64,000 nucleotides of DNA, taken from positions 2,237,501-2,301,500 of the forward strand of contig NZ_JAPHOT010000001.1 of NCBI RefSeq assembly GCF_026191115.1. The letters are read 5' to 3'. The notes below the pieces were generated by a model that ran no database searches, had not been told where the DNA came from, and was given only the letters and a program-made list of their open reading frames with translations. Positions 34,448 through 43,727 of the stretch are shown here, piece after piece. Every line of letters starts with the position of its first letter. Position 1 is the stretch's first letter. This stretch comes from Legionella sp. PATHC035 (lineage in GTDB: Bacteria; Pseudomonadota; Gammaproteobacteria; Legionellales; Legionellaceae). A program made the position numbers and the translations under genes.

Positions 34448-36061
34448 CTAGAAGACGAGCCTAGGAGGGCGCTCTGCTTTTGATTCGATGTCTTTGCTAA
34501 ATTGTTCAAAATGCTCTCGAAGCGGGCTCGGTAAATCGGAGGCGTTTAACAGTTCATTGATTTTTTTAATTGTTGTGAGGGCTTTATCGAGGACCTCTGA
34601 GTCTATTTCTTTGTCCTTATCAACCAGGTTACCTTTTGAAATAGCGATAAATAGTTGCGCCATTTTAGGCGGTATTTCCATTAAAAAGTCTTGCAAAATG
34701 ACTTCCTGATCCGGAGCATCATCTAGTGAATTTTTAAATTGAGCAATCATTTTTTCCATTTTCTTCAGTTGGTAAGGAGAAATGCTTGCACATAAATGAA
34801 TGATGTCGGTTAGAGAGTATGACCAGGTGTTAAATTTTTCAAATTCAAGTAGTTTGTCAACGACTACGTCATCGACGTCACTCTCTTCGACCTCTAGCAT
34901 ATTGATATACTCTTGGCAGCGCTTTAGATCAGAGATATTATAACTGCGTGCTAATCCAAGATAATAGAGATCTCGAATCCCTCGACCACCTGGTTCGGCG
35001 CTGATATGCCCGGTCCTAAAAAAATAACCGTGCTCTTTGCGGATGACATTTTCACATAAATTACCCTCTTCAATAGTCCAGTACTCTTCAGCCGCAGGAC
35101 CCAAGCTGAATAGGGAACTCATCGGATATAGTAAACTCATCAAAGGATCATCACGGTATTGGGGGCCGTGAAAAAAAGGCGCAAAATTATAGCGTGCTTT
35201 GCCGGTCAGATTATGTAGGCCATGAATGAGTTCATGGGCTAATAAAATAAAAGGTGGGCCCGCATCAGTTAATCCATTTCCAGCTGATGCATAGGCATCT
35301 AAATTCAAAAACGAAATTTTATCGTTATAGCGAAAATCGATACCAATATGTATTTTTTTGACCCCAACTCCAGGCACGGTTTCTCTCTTTAATATGGTTC
35401 GAAGCTCTTGCTCAGGAGTTAGGGATTTGCTGCTGAAGTTTGGGTTGATCTTTGCAAATCCAGCTGCTGCCATAGAGCACTCAAAATCATTACTGGGGGT
35501 TAAGAGTAATTTAGCCTCTTTGGTTGTTAACATGTAATTAAGTTTTACAATTAAGTTTATCCCTCCTGGCCTGGAGACAATTTGCATTAAGAGAGAGTTA
35601 ACATAATCTGTCTCTTCTGTACTAAGCGAATTATTATTTTTTATATTTTCTAAGAGTTGATAAAAGTTTGCACGTACGATTTCTTGAGGTTTTTTTCCTT
35701 TAAACTCAGGAAGTATGTATTTTTCATTTAACGAAATATCCGCTTCGTGATGTATATATATCTCTGATTTTTCACACAAATTTTTCGTTAGCTCATTATG
35801 AATAACTTGTAATTCTCTTAAGATATTTTTTATCGCGATAATTCTTTTAAAAAATTGAAGCTGCTCATCTTTATCGAAATTGGGGTCAAATTTTGAGTAT
35901 TGTTCTTCAATTGCTGCATAGGCCGCATGATTTAAATGATCAACATAGGCCATATGTTGCAGTGTCGCATCATTGTTTTCCAGCGGGGGTGCATTTTGCA
36001 GACTAATGCCTAACCCCGATAAACGCTTGGAAATCGCTTCAAATTGTTCTTTCACGATCAA
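34448..36061 (-). CDS. NleD-like zinc metallopeptidase (M91 type), candidate effector
   Basis: 537 residues. The zinc motif FILLAHELIHGLHNLTGKAR (HELIH about residues 277-281) followed by AAEEYWTIEEGNLCENVIRK, with a candidate third ligand Glu, matches the M91/NleD pattern of injected metallopeptidases (HE-IH-xHN-G then EE). About 270 N-terminal and 200 C-terminal residues flank the catalytic core; both are helical and polar, and no signal peptide is present. It ends KAERPPRLVF. Convergent with the CaaX gene. Family precedent is cleavage of host signalling proteins such as MAP kinases; the target here is unknown. Confidence 0.8.
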   Translation of the reverse strand: MIVKEQFEAISKRLSGLGISLQNAPPLENNDATLQHMAYVDHLNHAAYAAIEEQYSKFDPNFDKDEQLQFFKRIIAIKNILRELQVIHNELTKNLCEKSEIYIHHEADISLNEKYILPEFKGKKPQEIVRANFYQLLENIKNNNSLSTEETDYVNSLLMQIVSRPGGINLIVKLNYMLTTKEAKLLLTPSNDFECSMAAAGFAKINPNFSSKSLTPEQELRTILKRETVPGVGVKKIHIGIDFRYNDKISFLNLDAYASAGNGLTDAGPPFILLAHELIHGLHNLTGKARYNFAPFFHGPQYRDDPLMSLLYPMSSLFSLGPAAEEYWTIEEGNLCENVIRKEHGYFFRTGHISAEPGGRGIRDLYYLGLARSYNISDLKRCQEYINMLEVEESDVDDVVVDKLLEFEKFNTWSYSLTDIIHLCASISPYQLKKMEKMIAQFKNSLDDAPDQEVILQDFLMEIPPKMAQLFIAISKGNLVDKDKEIDSEVLDKALTTIKKINELLNASDLPSPLREHFEQFSKDIESKAERPPRLVF

Positions 36062-36204
36062 AATAAAGTCATTTGCTTCTTTTAATAGTATAGGTGATTA
36101 TTTTTTGTTCTGGCTTGTGCCCATAGAAGTGTTTTTCGCGAACGAGTTAATATAAAAAAGACATTCTATAATTATGAAATGTGAATAATTTTTGAGAAAA
36201 TGCA

Positions 36205-36849
36205 ATGCAAGAACATTTTATCTCGATGTGGTTTAGCCCGATGACGCTGTTGTTTCTTATCAATGCGTTTTTTTTATTCTTTGTTACTTCATTTGTTTGG
36301 AATATTTTTTTTCATCTTAATCATACAAGTTCTTTATTTAAGATGGATAAAGCAAACCCTTTAGTATTAAAAGCAGCATTATTTTTTCCTCTGATACTCA
36401 TCGCGATCATTGCAGAGTATAAATGGTCCTTGTTGGCTCACTTCGATTTTTTTCCTTTAATCAGCTCCTCTTTCGTCCGCTTTAATTTTATTGGTATTAT
36501 TGTTTCACTCATTGCGCTCATTTTTGTTAAAAGATTAGATAAAGAAGAAGGTGAAGCATTTAAGTTACCGATCTTTTTAATTACTTACCCCATTGTTTTG
36601 TATATATTTTATTTAATCATTCTTATAGCAACAGTCGTCACGCGCTTAAATGTATTCCCTGATGGATTCCCTAGAAATAATGTTTATCTTTCAGCAGAAC
36701 GTATCAACCAATTTATAATTGCCGTACTCTTTTTGATTCACTTAATTTTTGTTTTTTTTGCGGTGTCTATGAAAGTTGCACCGCGAATTTTATGTTTATT
36801 AGTGTATACCATTGCCCTTATTTTCATTTATTCACTCGTTTTTAGATAG
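36205..36849 (+). CDS. Integral membrane protein, about five helices, unknown
   Basis: 214 residues. Hydrophobic segments near residues 12-34 (LLFLINAFFLFFVTSFVWNI), 57-66, 91-106 (FNFIGIIVSLIALIF), 120-143 and 167-210 in two stretches. Short polar loops, no conserved motif recognised. Inner-membrane location likely. It stands alone between two minus-strand accessory genes and is extremely T-rich on the coding strand, as expected for a membrane protein in AT-rich DNA. Confidence 0.7.
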   Translation: MQEHFISMWFSPMTLLFLINAFFLFFVTSFVWNIFFHLNHTSSLFKMDKANPLVLKAALFFPLILIAIIAEYKWSLLAHFDFFPLISSSFVRFNFIGIIVSLIALIFVKRLDKEEGEAFKLPIFLITYPIVLYIFYLIILIATVVTRLNVFPDGFPRNNVYLSAERINQFIIAVLFLIHLIFVFFAVSMKVAPRILCLLVYTIALIFIYSLVFR

Positions 36850-36895
36850 TCTCTAAAACCATCATTTAAATAAGGTAAAAAATGCTGCGAATCGC

Positions 36896-38083
36896 TCACG
36901 AACTGATACCCAAAGGGAGCTCGACCTTTTTCTCTTGATCATCCGGTTCTGTTATAGGAAGACTTTTTTTCCAGGAAGCCAATAAAAGAGCGTAAAGATC
37001 GGGTGCTGGAGCTTTTGAAAACATGCCTATTTGGGGTGCTTTAACCAATTCGATTCCCTGCGCAGCAAGTTTTGCTAAAATATCAATTTTTATTTCAGTA
37101 ATGAGCTTTGCTGCTTCTCTTAATAATTCGACTTTGAGCAAAGGCGTTTTGGCTGATGTGACGGAGCCAAAATGGTCTATTTCTGCTTTTATAAGCTCAA
37201 TAAATTCTTTTTTAATGGTCAGTGAGCCATATAAAGTAGAGTAAGTATAATGATCGGCATACAATAATCCAGAGAGGGTCTTGAGTAACGCATGCCAACT
37301 CCGGTCATGGAGCATCCATAAGATGGGATTGTTAGGAAACTCCTGATAACAATTTTGCAAATGAACGATGCCGGATTCTAATAATTCGACCAATTTGCCG
37401 GTAAGCAAATCGATATCCATTTGAAACTGAGCTAATCCTTCACGTACTTTCTCAGACCGCAACGCGTTTATAATTTCTTTTTCTATTGCTCTTGCTTGTT
37501 GATGTAAGGAAATTAAATGGTCACTTCCTTCGATTTGTTGTTGTAACAAAGTCGCTGCTTGCATGTAATTGGACAAATACTCTGTTTGTATCCCTTCATG
37601 ACGATACAGAGCATAATAGGTTTCACAAATTCCTAAACATACCCGATATGCGCTCAAGGCATAAGCAAACTGGCACATAAAGGCTTGCGCCGAGGGCGTA
37701 TAGGGTTTAGCAGGTTTAAAGAGATATACTCCATCTGTTTCACGCAACTCAATGGGCAAGCCACAGTTTAGAACATGAGCATCAAGAGCGGCCGCAAGAC
37801 TTGGATTGATTTTATCATCACTAATTGTTTGCGCGGCTTTTACTAAAGTCTCCTCTTCAACCAGACATTGTTCCATCGCCTCTTGAACCAAGTTGAAGCT
37901 AAAAACGAGTTCCTCGTTTTTGGCGACTTCAGTGAGTTTTTGTGTTCGCCATGTATCAAAAAAATAGTCCTTCAACAATTTCCTTATTTGAAACATCGCA
38001 TTACGGTAGTGCTCAAGACGTGCGAAAACAGGCTGAATCGCCGTATTCATTTCTTTCTGGCAAAGCTCTAATTCTCCTCCCAT
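36896..38083 (-). CDS. Helical protein of unknown function, candidate effector
   Basis: 395 residues, start at the ATG at 38083 with a strong AGGAGA site. Mostly alpha-helical with many Leu/Glu/Lys/Ala heptad-like stretches (AATLLQQQIEGSDHLISLHQ, IKKEFIELIKAEIDHFG, AAKLITEIKIDILAKLAAQG). No signal peptide or membrane helix. The tail (ITEPDDQEKKVELPLGISS) has an acidic block followed by a hydrophobic/Ser end, similar to Dot/Icm substrates. No domain recognised. Confidence 0.65.
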   Translation of the reverse strand: MGGELELCQKEMNTAIQPVFARLEHYRNAMFQIRKLLKDYFFDTWRTQKLTEVAKNEELVFSFNLVQEAMEQCLVEEETLVKAAQTISDDKINPSLAAALDAHVLNCGLPIELRETDGVYLFKPAKPYTPSAQAFMCQFAYALSAYRVCLGICETYYALYRHEGIQTEYLSNYMQAATLLQQQIEGSDHLISLHQQARAIEKEIINALRSEKVREGLAQFQMDIDLLTGKLVELLESGIVHLQNCYQEFPNNPILWMLHDRSWHALLKTLSGLLYADHYTYSTLYGSLTIKKEFIELIKAEIDHFGSVTSAKTPLLKVELLREAAKLITEIKIDILAKLAAQGIELVKAPQIGMFSKAPAPDLYALLLASWKKSLPITEPDDQEKKVELPLGISS

Positions 38084-38301
38084 AATCTTCTCCTTCTAAA
38101 TCCTTTTGTGCTTTAATTTCTACAGTGCGCAGGCATCGGTGTCAAGGTGTTTAATTTTTTTGATTTGATGAGTGGGGGGTATTTATTGCCTGCATTTCAT
38201 GATGATTTGGCTTAAAATTATCGGTTATCGATAGTTGCCGGATAGACAGCTCAACATAAAGAGCAGCCCTGCATCTGAGTTACATATAAATAAGGAACAA
38301 C

Positions 38302-39057
38302 ATGGATTTTAAAAAGAAAAAAGTCATTGTTACCGGTGCGAATCGCAGTATAGGCCAAAGAATAGCCATCGCTTTTGCGGAGCAAGGAGCCGATGTGGTT
38401 ATCAGTTATCGCAGTGATGCACAGGGGGCAGAGGCAACGGTTCAAGCGATTAAGGCACTAGGGCGAAATGCTAACGCATTTTATGCTGACTTCGCCAAAA
38501 TGGAGCATGTTGCAGCCTTTGCTGCGCAGGCAATGGAGCATTTAGGCGGTATCGATATTTTAGTGAATAATGCCGGGATGCTCTGTCGCGAAACCTTATT
38601 TGAATTATCTCCGGAAAAAATGCAGCAAGTTTTTCAGGTGAATACGATTTCCCCACTTTATTTAGCACAATTATGTGCTAAGAACATGGTGGAACAGGTT
38701 AATAAGGGATGTATTTTAAATATTTCGTCAATCAGCGGCATTATGACGATGAACAAAGGAATTGGTTATGGATCCTCGAAGGCTGCGCTGAATAAATGGA
38801 CCAAACATGCGGCCTTGGATTTGGCGAAACACGGCATACGAGTGAATACTATTGCACCAGGTGTGATTGAAGCAGGAATGAATGAAGATACGGCGACCAG
38901 CAATCCAGAATTATGGCAATATTATGTGAGCAATATTCCTTTACAGAGACCGGGCACGCCCCATGATATTGCTAATATGGTTTTATTTCTTGCTTCAGAA
39001 AAAGCCAATTGGATTACAGGTAAAGTTTTTGCAGTGGATGGAGGACATGTTCTCTAG
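38302..39057 (+). CDS. Short-chain dehydrogenase/reductase
   Basis: 251 residues, classical SDR. Cofactor loop IVTGANRSIGQRIAIAFAEQ (Ser where the common TGxxxGxG motif has Gly), VNNAGM, catalytic Ser in ILNISSISGIM, YxxxK in GYGSSKAALNKW, the RVNTIAPGVIEAG segment and the closing WITGKVFAVDGGHVL. NAD(P)-dependent; the absence of an acidic residue in VVISYRSDAQG favours NADP. Substrate unknown; FabG- and glucose-dehydrogenase-like enzymes share this wording. It lies among accessory genes with no clear partner. Confidence 0.9.
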   Translation: MDFKKKKVIVTGANRSIGQRIAIAFAEQGADVVISYRSDAQGAEATVQAIKALGRNANAFYADFAKMEHVAAFAAQAMEHLGGIDILVNNAGMLCRETLFELSPEKMQQVFQVNTISPLYLAQLCAKNMVEQVNKGCILNISSISGIMTMNKGIGYGSSKAALNKWTKHAALDLAKHGIRVNTIAPGVIEAGMNEDTATSNPELWQYYVSNIPLQRPGTPHDIANMVLFLASEKANWITGKVFAVDGGHVL

Positions 39058-39129
39058 ATCGCTAGGAATAGGATACACCGCTTGGGGGAAGTTCAATTAC
39101 TGACTTGGTTGCTCATAAAAAGATCATTA

Positions 39130-39138
39130 TGTTATAAT
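39130..39138 (+). promoter_or_regulatory. Extended -10 promoter of the coiled-coil gene
   Basis: TGTTATAAT with a consensus TATAAT (39133-39138) and TG one base upstream, 30 bases before the ATG at 39168. A partial -35 (TTGCTC, 39109-39114) lies 18 bases upstream. Confidence 0.6.
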
Positions 39139-39167
39139 GCTTTAATATCAGCCTCGAGTCCATAGTA

Positions 39168-40277
39168 ATGAAAATAACTCAATTTTATGAAAATCTCAAT
39201 AATATCCTCGCTGTCCTTAAGGAGGGATATATGGGGGGGCTTGGCGCTTTTGAAGTCAGTAGCGTTGGAGAAGTTTTAACCCATCATGCTGAAATTACCC
39301 CAGCTTTGATCGAAGAAATGCTGAAATCACCGATTGCTGAAGATTTTTTTGATCCCCCTTTTTATTTCCCATTGAATGAAAAAATGCTGGAACAGCTGAA
39401 ACGATATGAGCTCGACAGAGAAAAATTTCAAAATAGGGGAAAGGTAATTGATAAAAAATTAGCTCAAAAACATCTCATGGAAGAACAGTTAATTGAGCTG
39501 GTAACCCGAATAATTCAAAAACAACAAGAACTTGCAGAAGATCCCCAATATTTTAATCGAATTTTAGTGAATCGTATGAAGGCTCTGGAGAAAGCTCTGG
39601 AGTTAATCGATGATAAAATGGAGTCATTACAATACAGACAAAAAAGTCCAGGTTTTTTTGATACAGAAGAAAATCTTCGGACGAAGATAAGTCGGTTGCA
39701 ATTAATTAAAGATCAATTAGAAACTACATTCTTCCGATATTATTTGGCGTGTAAGCCCTCCCAAATCAGTAAAAAAATGGCTGCCAATTTAGCTAACTTA
39801 TTGGCTCATGACAGCGGACAGGACTCAGAATTAGCGCAATTGGAAGAATTACGATCACAAGTTCAGGGCATGCTTAAAAAACATCCTCAACTCAGTATGA
39901 AGTATAAAGCGCATCGTGAGCGTGAACAAAAAGAAATGTCCAAATGGCAGATGGTTTCTTTATTCCCTGCGGAAGAGCCAGAAGCAGAAGACCTATTCGA
40001 TCAACAACCCTCTTTAGAAGAACAATTTAGTTACAGAAGAACCATGTTGGTTAAAGCAGCACACCACTTTCTTCAAGAATCAAAAAACCAATTAAGTAAG
40101 GCTTTTACTGAAGCGAACAAGTATACTCTGGAGGAAACCAGTGAGCAAAGGCACAACAATCCCTTCATGATATTTTTAGATAAAGTGTTACATTGCCTTA
40201 CGCGCGGTTTTTGTCATATTTCAACTGATACTGAGTCGGTTATAGAGAAAGCCAGCAAAGCCCTGAGCTATTCCTAG
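39168..40277 (+). CDS. Coiled-coil protein of unknown function, candidate effector
   Basis: 369 residues with extended coiled-coil stretches (ERYELDREKFQNRGK-like region residues 80-125, then LEKALELIDDKMESLQYRQK and LAQLEELRSQVQGMLKKHPQ). The C-terminal part includes a short hydrophobic segment (NPFMIFLDKVLHCLTRGFCH) and ends VIEKASKALSYS. No enzyme motif. The Glu-rich region near 265-285 (PAEEPEAEDLFDQQPSLEEQ) and the location in the effector-like block suggest a Dot/Icm substrate, as inference. Confidence 0.65.
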   Translation: MKITQFYENLNNILAVLKEGYMGGLGAFEVSSVGEVLTHHAEITPALIEEMLKSPIAEDFFDPPFYFPLNEKMLEQLKRYELDREKFQNRGKVIDKKLAQKHLMEEQLIELVTRIIQKQQELAEDPQYFNRILVNRMKALEKALELIDDKMESLQYRQKSPGFFDTEENLRTKISRLQLIKDQLETTFFRYYLACKPSQISKKMAANLANLLAHDSGQDSELAQLEELRSQVQGMLKKHPQLSMKYKAHREREQKEMSKWQMVSLFPAEEPEAEDLFDQQPSLEEQFSYRRTMLVKAAHHFLQESKNQLSKAFTEANKYTLEETSEQRHNNPFMIFLDKVLHCLTRGFCHISTDTESVIEKASKALSYS

Positions 40278-40743
40278 AGGGATTGGCTCGGTGCCTTGTG
40301 TTGTACTTATAATGGTATTGACTAAAGATTTCCGATCATTTTCTGTTCGATGAATTTTTAAATGAATTAATATTCAACTTAATAATTAAACGATATAATG
40401 CGTCAATTTTTTACTATTCATGCAATAAACCAACTCATAAAGGGTTTGCATGAGCGGAGGACTGGTAGCACTTAGATAATCTTAAATCAATTAGCTGTAT
40501 TGTTTTTTGAAATAGATTTTTAAGTTATCAGTTCTGCTAAATCAGTAATATAAAGATAAAGAACCTTGCCTTTGAGGTCGCGTTTTTTATCTGACTATTC
40601 CTTAACATCTTCTCATCACCAAAAACTACACAGCTCATTGATACGATTTCTAGGCTTGGAATTCATCTGCAATTTTTGCAAATTATTCGTCGGTTTTTAG
40701 CAGGTTAGCTGGGCCACATCATTCATTTTTAACTGGGTATTAC
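40278..40743 (+). promoter_or_regulatory. Long AT-rich upstream region with PmrA-like site and -10 box
   Basis: 466 bases, no gene seen. CTTAATAAT at 40378-40386 is one mismatch from the TTAA-type PmrA site reported for Legionella effector promoters, and a consensus TATAAT follows at 40394-40399. The start codon of the F-box gene is about 345 bases downstream, so a long leader or a second nearer promoter would be needed. Confidence 0.35.
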
Positions 40744-43041
40744 ATGAAAGACAAGCGCGATATGAATCAGCAGGAACAAGGGGTTGTGATAAGAGAAAAA
40801 CAGCGCCTTGGTGTGGATGTAAAAAGCGCTTCATCCGCTGCTACGGCAGAAATGAATGCGGATGAACGTGATGAGGATATCAATCAAGGCAACCCATTTT
40901 TCGACCTTCCTGATGAAATGATGATGTCTATTCTGAGTCACGTCCCCCCTCCCGATTTGCTCAATGCCCGACTTATGGCCAAATCAAAAATGGGGGTAGT
41001 TGATGCGACATTAGAGATGTTAACCAAACCGCATTTCATCATCAATTATTTAAGTCGTGCGGATGGGATTACAGGCCATCAATTTACTGCGTTTTATCAA
41101 CGAACACAGCGATATCAAGAATTAAAGCGTAAAGTCCTGGCTAAGGAACCCCTTTCTGCAGAAGAAGCCATTTGTTATACGCTCACCCGGGATTGCAAGG
41201 TATTGCCCATTCACTTAAAAAAAGCGATGGATGCGGTTGAGCTCGATGAGAATACCCGCGAACATTTAAAACTGATTATGACCCTGTCTGAGGAAATACG
41301 GGCAATTCAAGATCAATTGAAGGGAGTCATACATGCTAAGGGCGTGAATTATTATAAAACGAAGTTATTAGACCATCTAAACCGTCACCATCGCCAACAC
41401 CCTCATCAATTCGTTAATTTGTTTGGCGCTGATTTGAGTGGCTTGCAGCTCACCGATATCGATTTTTCTTATCTTAATCTCAGTGGGGTACAATTCAGTA
41501 ACGCTGATCTCCGTGGTGCCAATTTTCGAGGCGCCTATTTAGGGGGCGTTGACTTCAGCGGTGCGCTTTTAAGCGAGGCAGACTTTACTGCAGCTGAATT
41601 AAAAGGGGTGCAATTAAATAGAGCGAACCTTGAAGAAGTCGATTTATCCGCAATCAATTTAGAGGGGATTGATTTTGAGTGGGCTTTTATTCGCAACGTC
41701 AAATTGTTGCCTCAGGATGCACTGAACAGCCCGAAAGAATTGCGTGCGTTTTTAACTCAATTTGAAAAAAGCATCGCAAATTATTCACTAATAAGTAAAC
41801 GAAAACTAGAAGAGCACCTGCTTAAGGAAATTGCTGATTCAATCGAAATCGATGCGGAACGAACTAGAAACGAAAAAATAGAACTATTAGATGTAGCCTT
41901 GGCTATGATCGAACAAGAAGATAGGATTGTAGGACTATTCCCATTTGAAAATGCATGCGATGAGTTGAAAAAACAATGGACTTCATTGCAACCCAAGGAG
42001 GATATTCCAGAGCATCCATTGAAAAAAGAGGCTCAGGGAATTATTGAGCGCATTTTAAGTATTCTTAATGGAATCAATAGGGATACAGGAAAAAAAATAC
42101 CCGATGATCCACTGGATCCTATGGGGATTAAAATAATGCATCAGAGGGAATACAAGCGCTTGAAAAAGTGTATTGCCAAATATCCTCAATTAAATGATGG
42201 CATTAAATTGGCCCGAGCTTTAGGAATTAGTCTGGAACTGTGGTACATGCTCTACTTTACAAGTCCTGGCTCTTCTAATCGGCCAAGTCAATTTCCAACC
42301 TTGCTAGATGCTGCGTTTCAGGGAGCGAATGAACCTAAAGAAAAGCACTATGCGAGCGAAGTATTTAATGGTTACCAATTTGATATCCAGCAACTTCCTA
42401 AAATAGAGTGGGCAGATTTGGAATACTATTTATATGAAGAGGAAGATTTTGTTATCTTAAATTTTGATCGATACGCTAAATTTTGCGTCAAACTGGGTGA
42501 TTTGCTGATTACTTTTTGGCAAGAAGGACACTTTCTGGCGATGATTGAAGTTATTGATTTTGAGAATCGTGCACGTAAACCTGCATTTTCTGTAGATTTG
42601 AAACGTTATGGGAATATACCTTTTGATGCCTTTGTTCCCTTAGACATCTATAGTCGGTATCCATTGGATGGAGTAACAATCTGGCACCCTAATCGCGATG
42701 ATATCCAATGTATCCAAGAGGCTTATGCATTAAAAAAACAAATTATAGAAAGGGTCTTTGCGTCAGAAAAAATCAATCGTACTCGTAAGCACAATTTATC
42801 TTTTCCTATGGATGTCCTGCATGAAGCGCAAGAAACGAAGCTAGAGCTAAAATTACCTCCCTCAGAAAAAGAAAATGAGAATGAGAGTGAGTGGGGCTTC
42901 CAAAAAAAGCAACAGCGCAAATCCACGAAACTTGCCGCACCAAAAGCGCCAGGATTATTTTCAGCAACTCAGCAGAATCTCGCTCATAAAAATACATCAC
43001 CGCTTGAGAGTTCTGGAATCAACAGGAGCATTTCCAACTGA
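40744..43041 (+). CDS. F-box and pentapeptide-repeat protein, candidate Dot/Icm effector
   Basis: 765 residues. An F-box lies at about residues 50-85 (NPFFDLPDEMMMSILSHVPP then DLLNARLMAKS), the eukaryotic motif that binds Skp1 in SCF ubiquitin ligases. Residues about 227-320 are pentapeptide repeats of the A(D/N)LXX form (FGADLSGLQL, NADLRGANFRGAYLGGVDFS, NRANLEEVDL), a right-handed beta-helix. The remaining 440 residues are unassigned; the C-terminal 80 are Glu-, Lys- and Ser-rich (PPSEKENENESEW, SPLESSGINRSISN). The pentapeptide helix could be the substrate receptor. Legionella is known for F-box effectors such as AnkB; this pairing is less usual. Effector status is inference. Confidence 0.85.
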   Translation: MKDKRDMNQQEQGVVIREKQRLGVDVKSASSAATAEMNADERDEDINQGNPFFDLPDEMMMSILSHVPPPDLLNARLMAKSKMGVVDATLEMLTKPHFIINYLSRADGITGHQFTAFYQRTQRYQELKRKVLAKEPLSAEEAICYTLTRDCKVLPIHLKKAMDAVELDENTREHLKLIMTLSEEIRAIQDQLKGVIHAKGVNYYKTKLLDHLNRHHRQHPHQFVNLFGADLSGLQLTDIDFSYLNLSGVQFSNADLRGANFRGAYLGGVDFSGALLSEADFTAAELKGVQLNRANLEEVDLSAINLEGIDFEWAFIRNVKLLPQDALNSPKELRAFLTQFEKSIANYSLISKRKLEEHLLKEIADSIEIDAERTRNEKIELLDVALAMIEQEDRIVGLFPFENACDELKKQWTSLQPKEDIPEHPLKKEAQGIIERILSILNGINRDTGKKIPDDPLDPMGIKIMHQREYKRLKKCIAKYPQLNDGIKLARALGISLELWYMLYFTSPGSSNRPSQFPTLLDAAFQGANEPKEKHYASEVFNGYQFDIQQLPKIEWADLEYYLYEEEDFVILNFDRYAKFCVKLGDLLITFWQEGHFLAMIEVIDFENRARKPAFSVDLKRYGNIPFDAFVPLDIYSRYPLDGVTIWHPNRDDIQCIQEAYALKKQIIERVFASEKINRTRKHNLSFPMDVLHEAQETKLELKLPPSEKENENESEWGFQKKQQRKSTKLAAPKAPGLFSATQQNLAHKNTSPLESSGINRSISN

Positions 43042-43347
43042 GGACTAAGAGTGTTTCTTGAAACACCGGAAGAAAAAAATCTTTTTAAGGTGCTTCAATC
43101 AGTGCTGAAAATGCGGGAAGCGGTTTCATTTTATACCGCATAACCTCTAATGCAAATCGTAGGTGTCAATCTGTATTTGCTGGATACGATTGGCAAATTT
43201 AACTGAAAAGTACCCAGTATTTTTCACACAAATACGCCCTAAATTTCTGGTTTCAAAGAACTTCATGAGAGTAACTGGTGAATGTTTGCCTATTCAGTTA
43301 TTATTTATTTTTAAGGTTCTTCAAAAATATGCTCGGAGTTTATTTCC
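43042..43347 (+). other. Intergenic region with hairpins, no gene
   Basis: 306 bases. GTGTTTC TT GAAACAC (43051-43066) is a perfect palindrome just after the F-box gene and probably marks its transcript end; a T-run follows at 43082. A second weak hairpin GCGGT...ACCGC lies at 43119-43139. A 62-codon frame at 43163 has no ribosome site and no protein character and is not called. Confidence 0.5.
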
Positions 43348-43713
43348 ATGAAACGTCTGTTTTGCTCATTACTACTGACTTGGGTTGGAATTGATGCAAG
43401 CTATGCGGGGCAAAAAGCTGTTGTTTGTCATCTGCAAGGAATAAAAGATTCCATCTCCTTTAAGCTGCCTGAAAAAATAGGTGATATGCCTGAAATTGAT
43501 TTTGATTATCCAGTGGAGGTGACCCGATTCAGTATGCGTACCGGTAATTTACTGCTCGTTGCCATGGATCAGGATGAGAAAGATCGGCCAAGAATTTTTA
43601 TTTCAGCGCAATTAGACAAACAACGTCAGAAATACATCGGTCAATTTATGACGGATTTTGGTGGAAATGAATTGCAACTTGATAACGGTCAGGTTTCTTG
43701 TCTGGTGAATTAA
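43348..43713 (+). CDS. Small secreted protein of unknown function
   Basis: 121 residues with a signal peptide (MKRLFCSLLLTWVGIDASYA, cleavage likely after SYA). The mature protein of about 100 residues has two Cys (VVCHLQG and VSCLVN) at its ends that could form a disulfide closing a beta-sandwich. A GGAG site precedes the ATG. No family recognised. Convergent with the HxlR-type regulator. Confidence 0.75.
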   Translation: MKRLFCSLLLTWVGIDASYAGQKAVVCHLQGIKDSISFKLPEKIGDMPEIDFDYPVEVTRFSMRTGNLLLVAMDQDEKDRPRIFISAQLDKQRQKYIGQFMTDFGGNELQLDNGQVSCLVN

Positions 43714-43727
43714 GCCATTGTTTTTAA

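Noticed and set aside
43163..43351. 62-codon frame before the small secreted protein
   Set aside because: No ribosome site and it runs into the start of the real gene.
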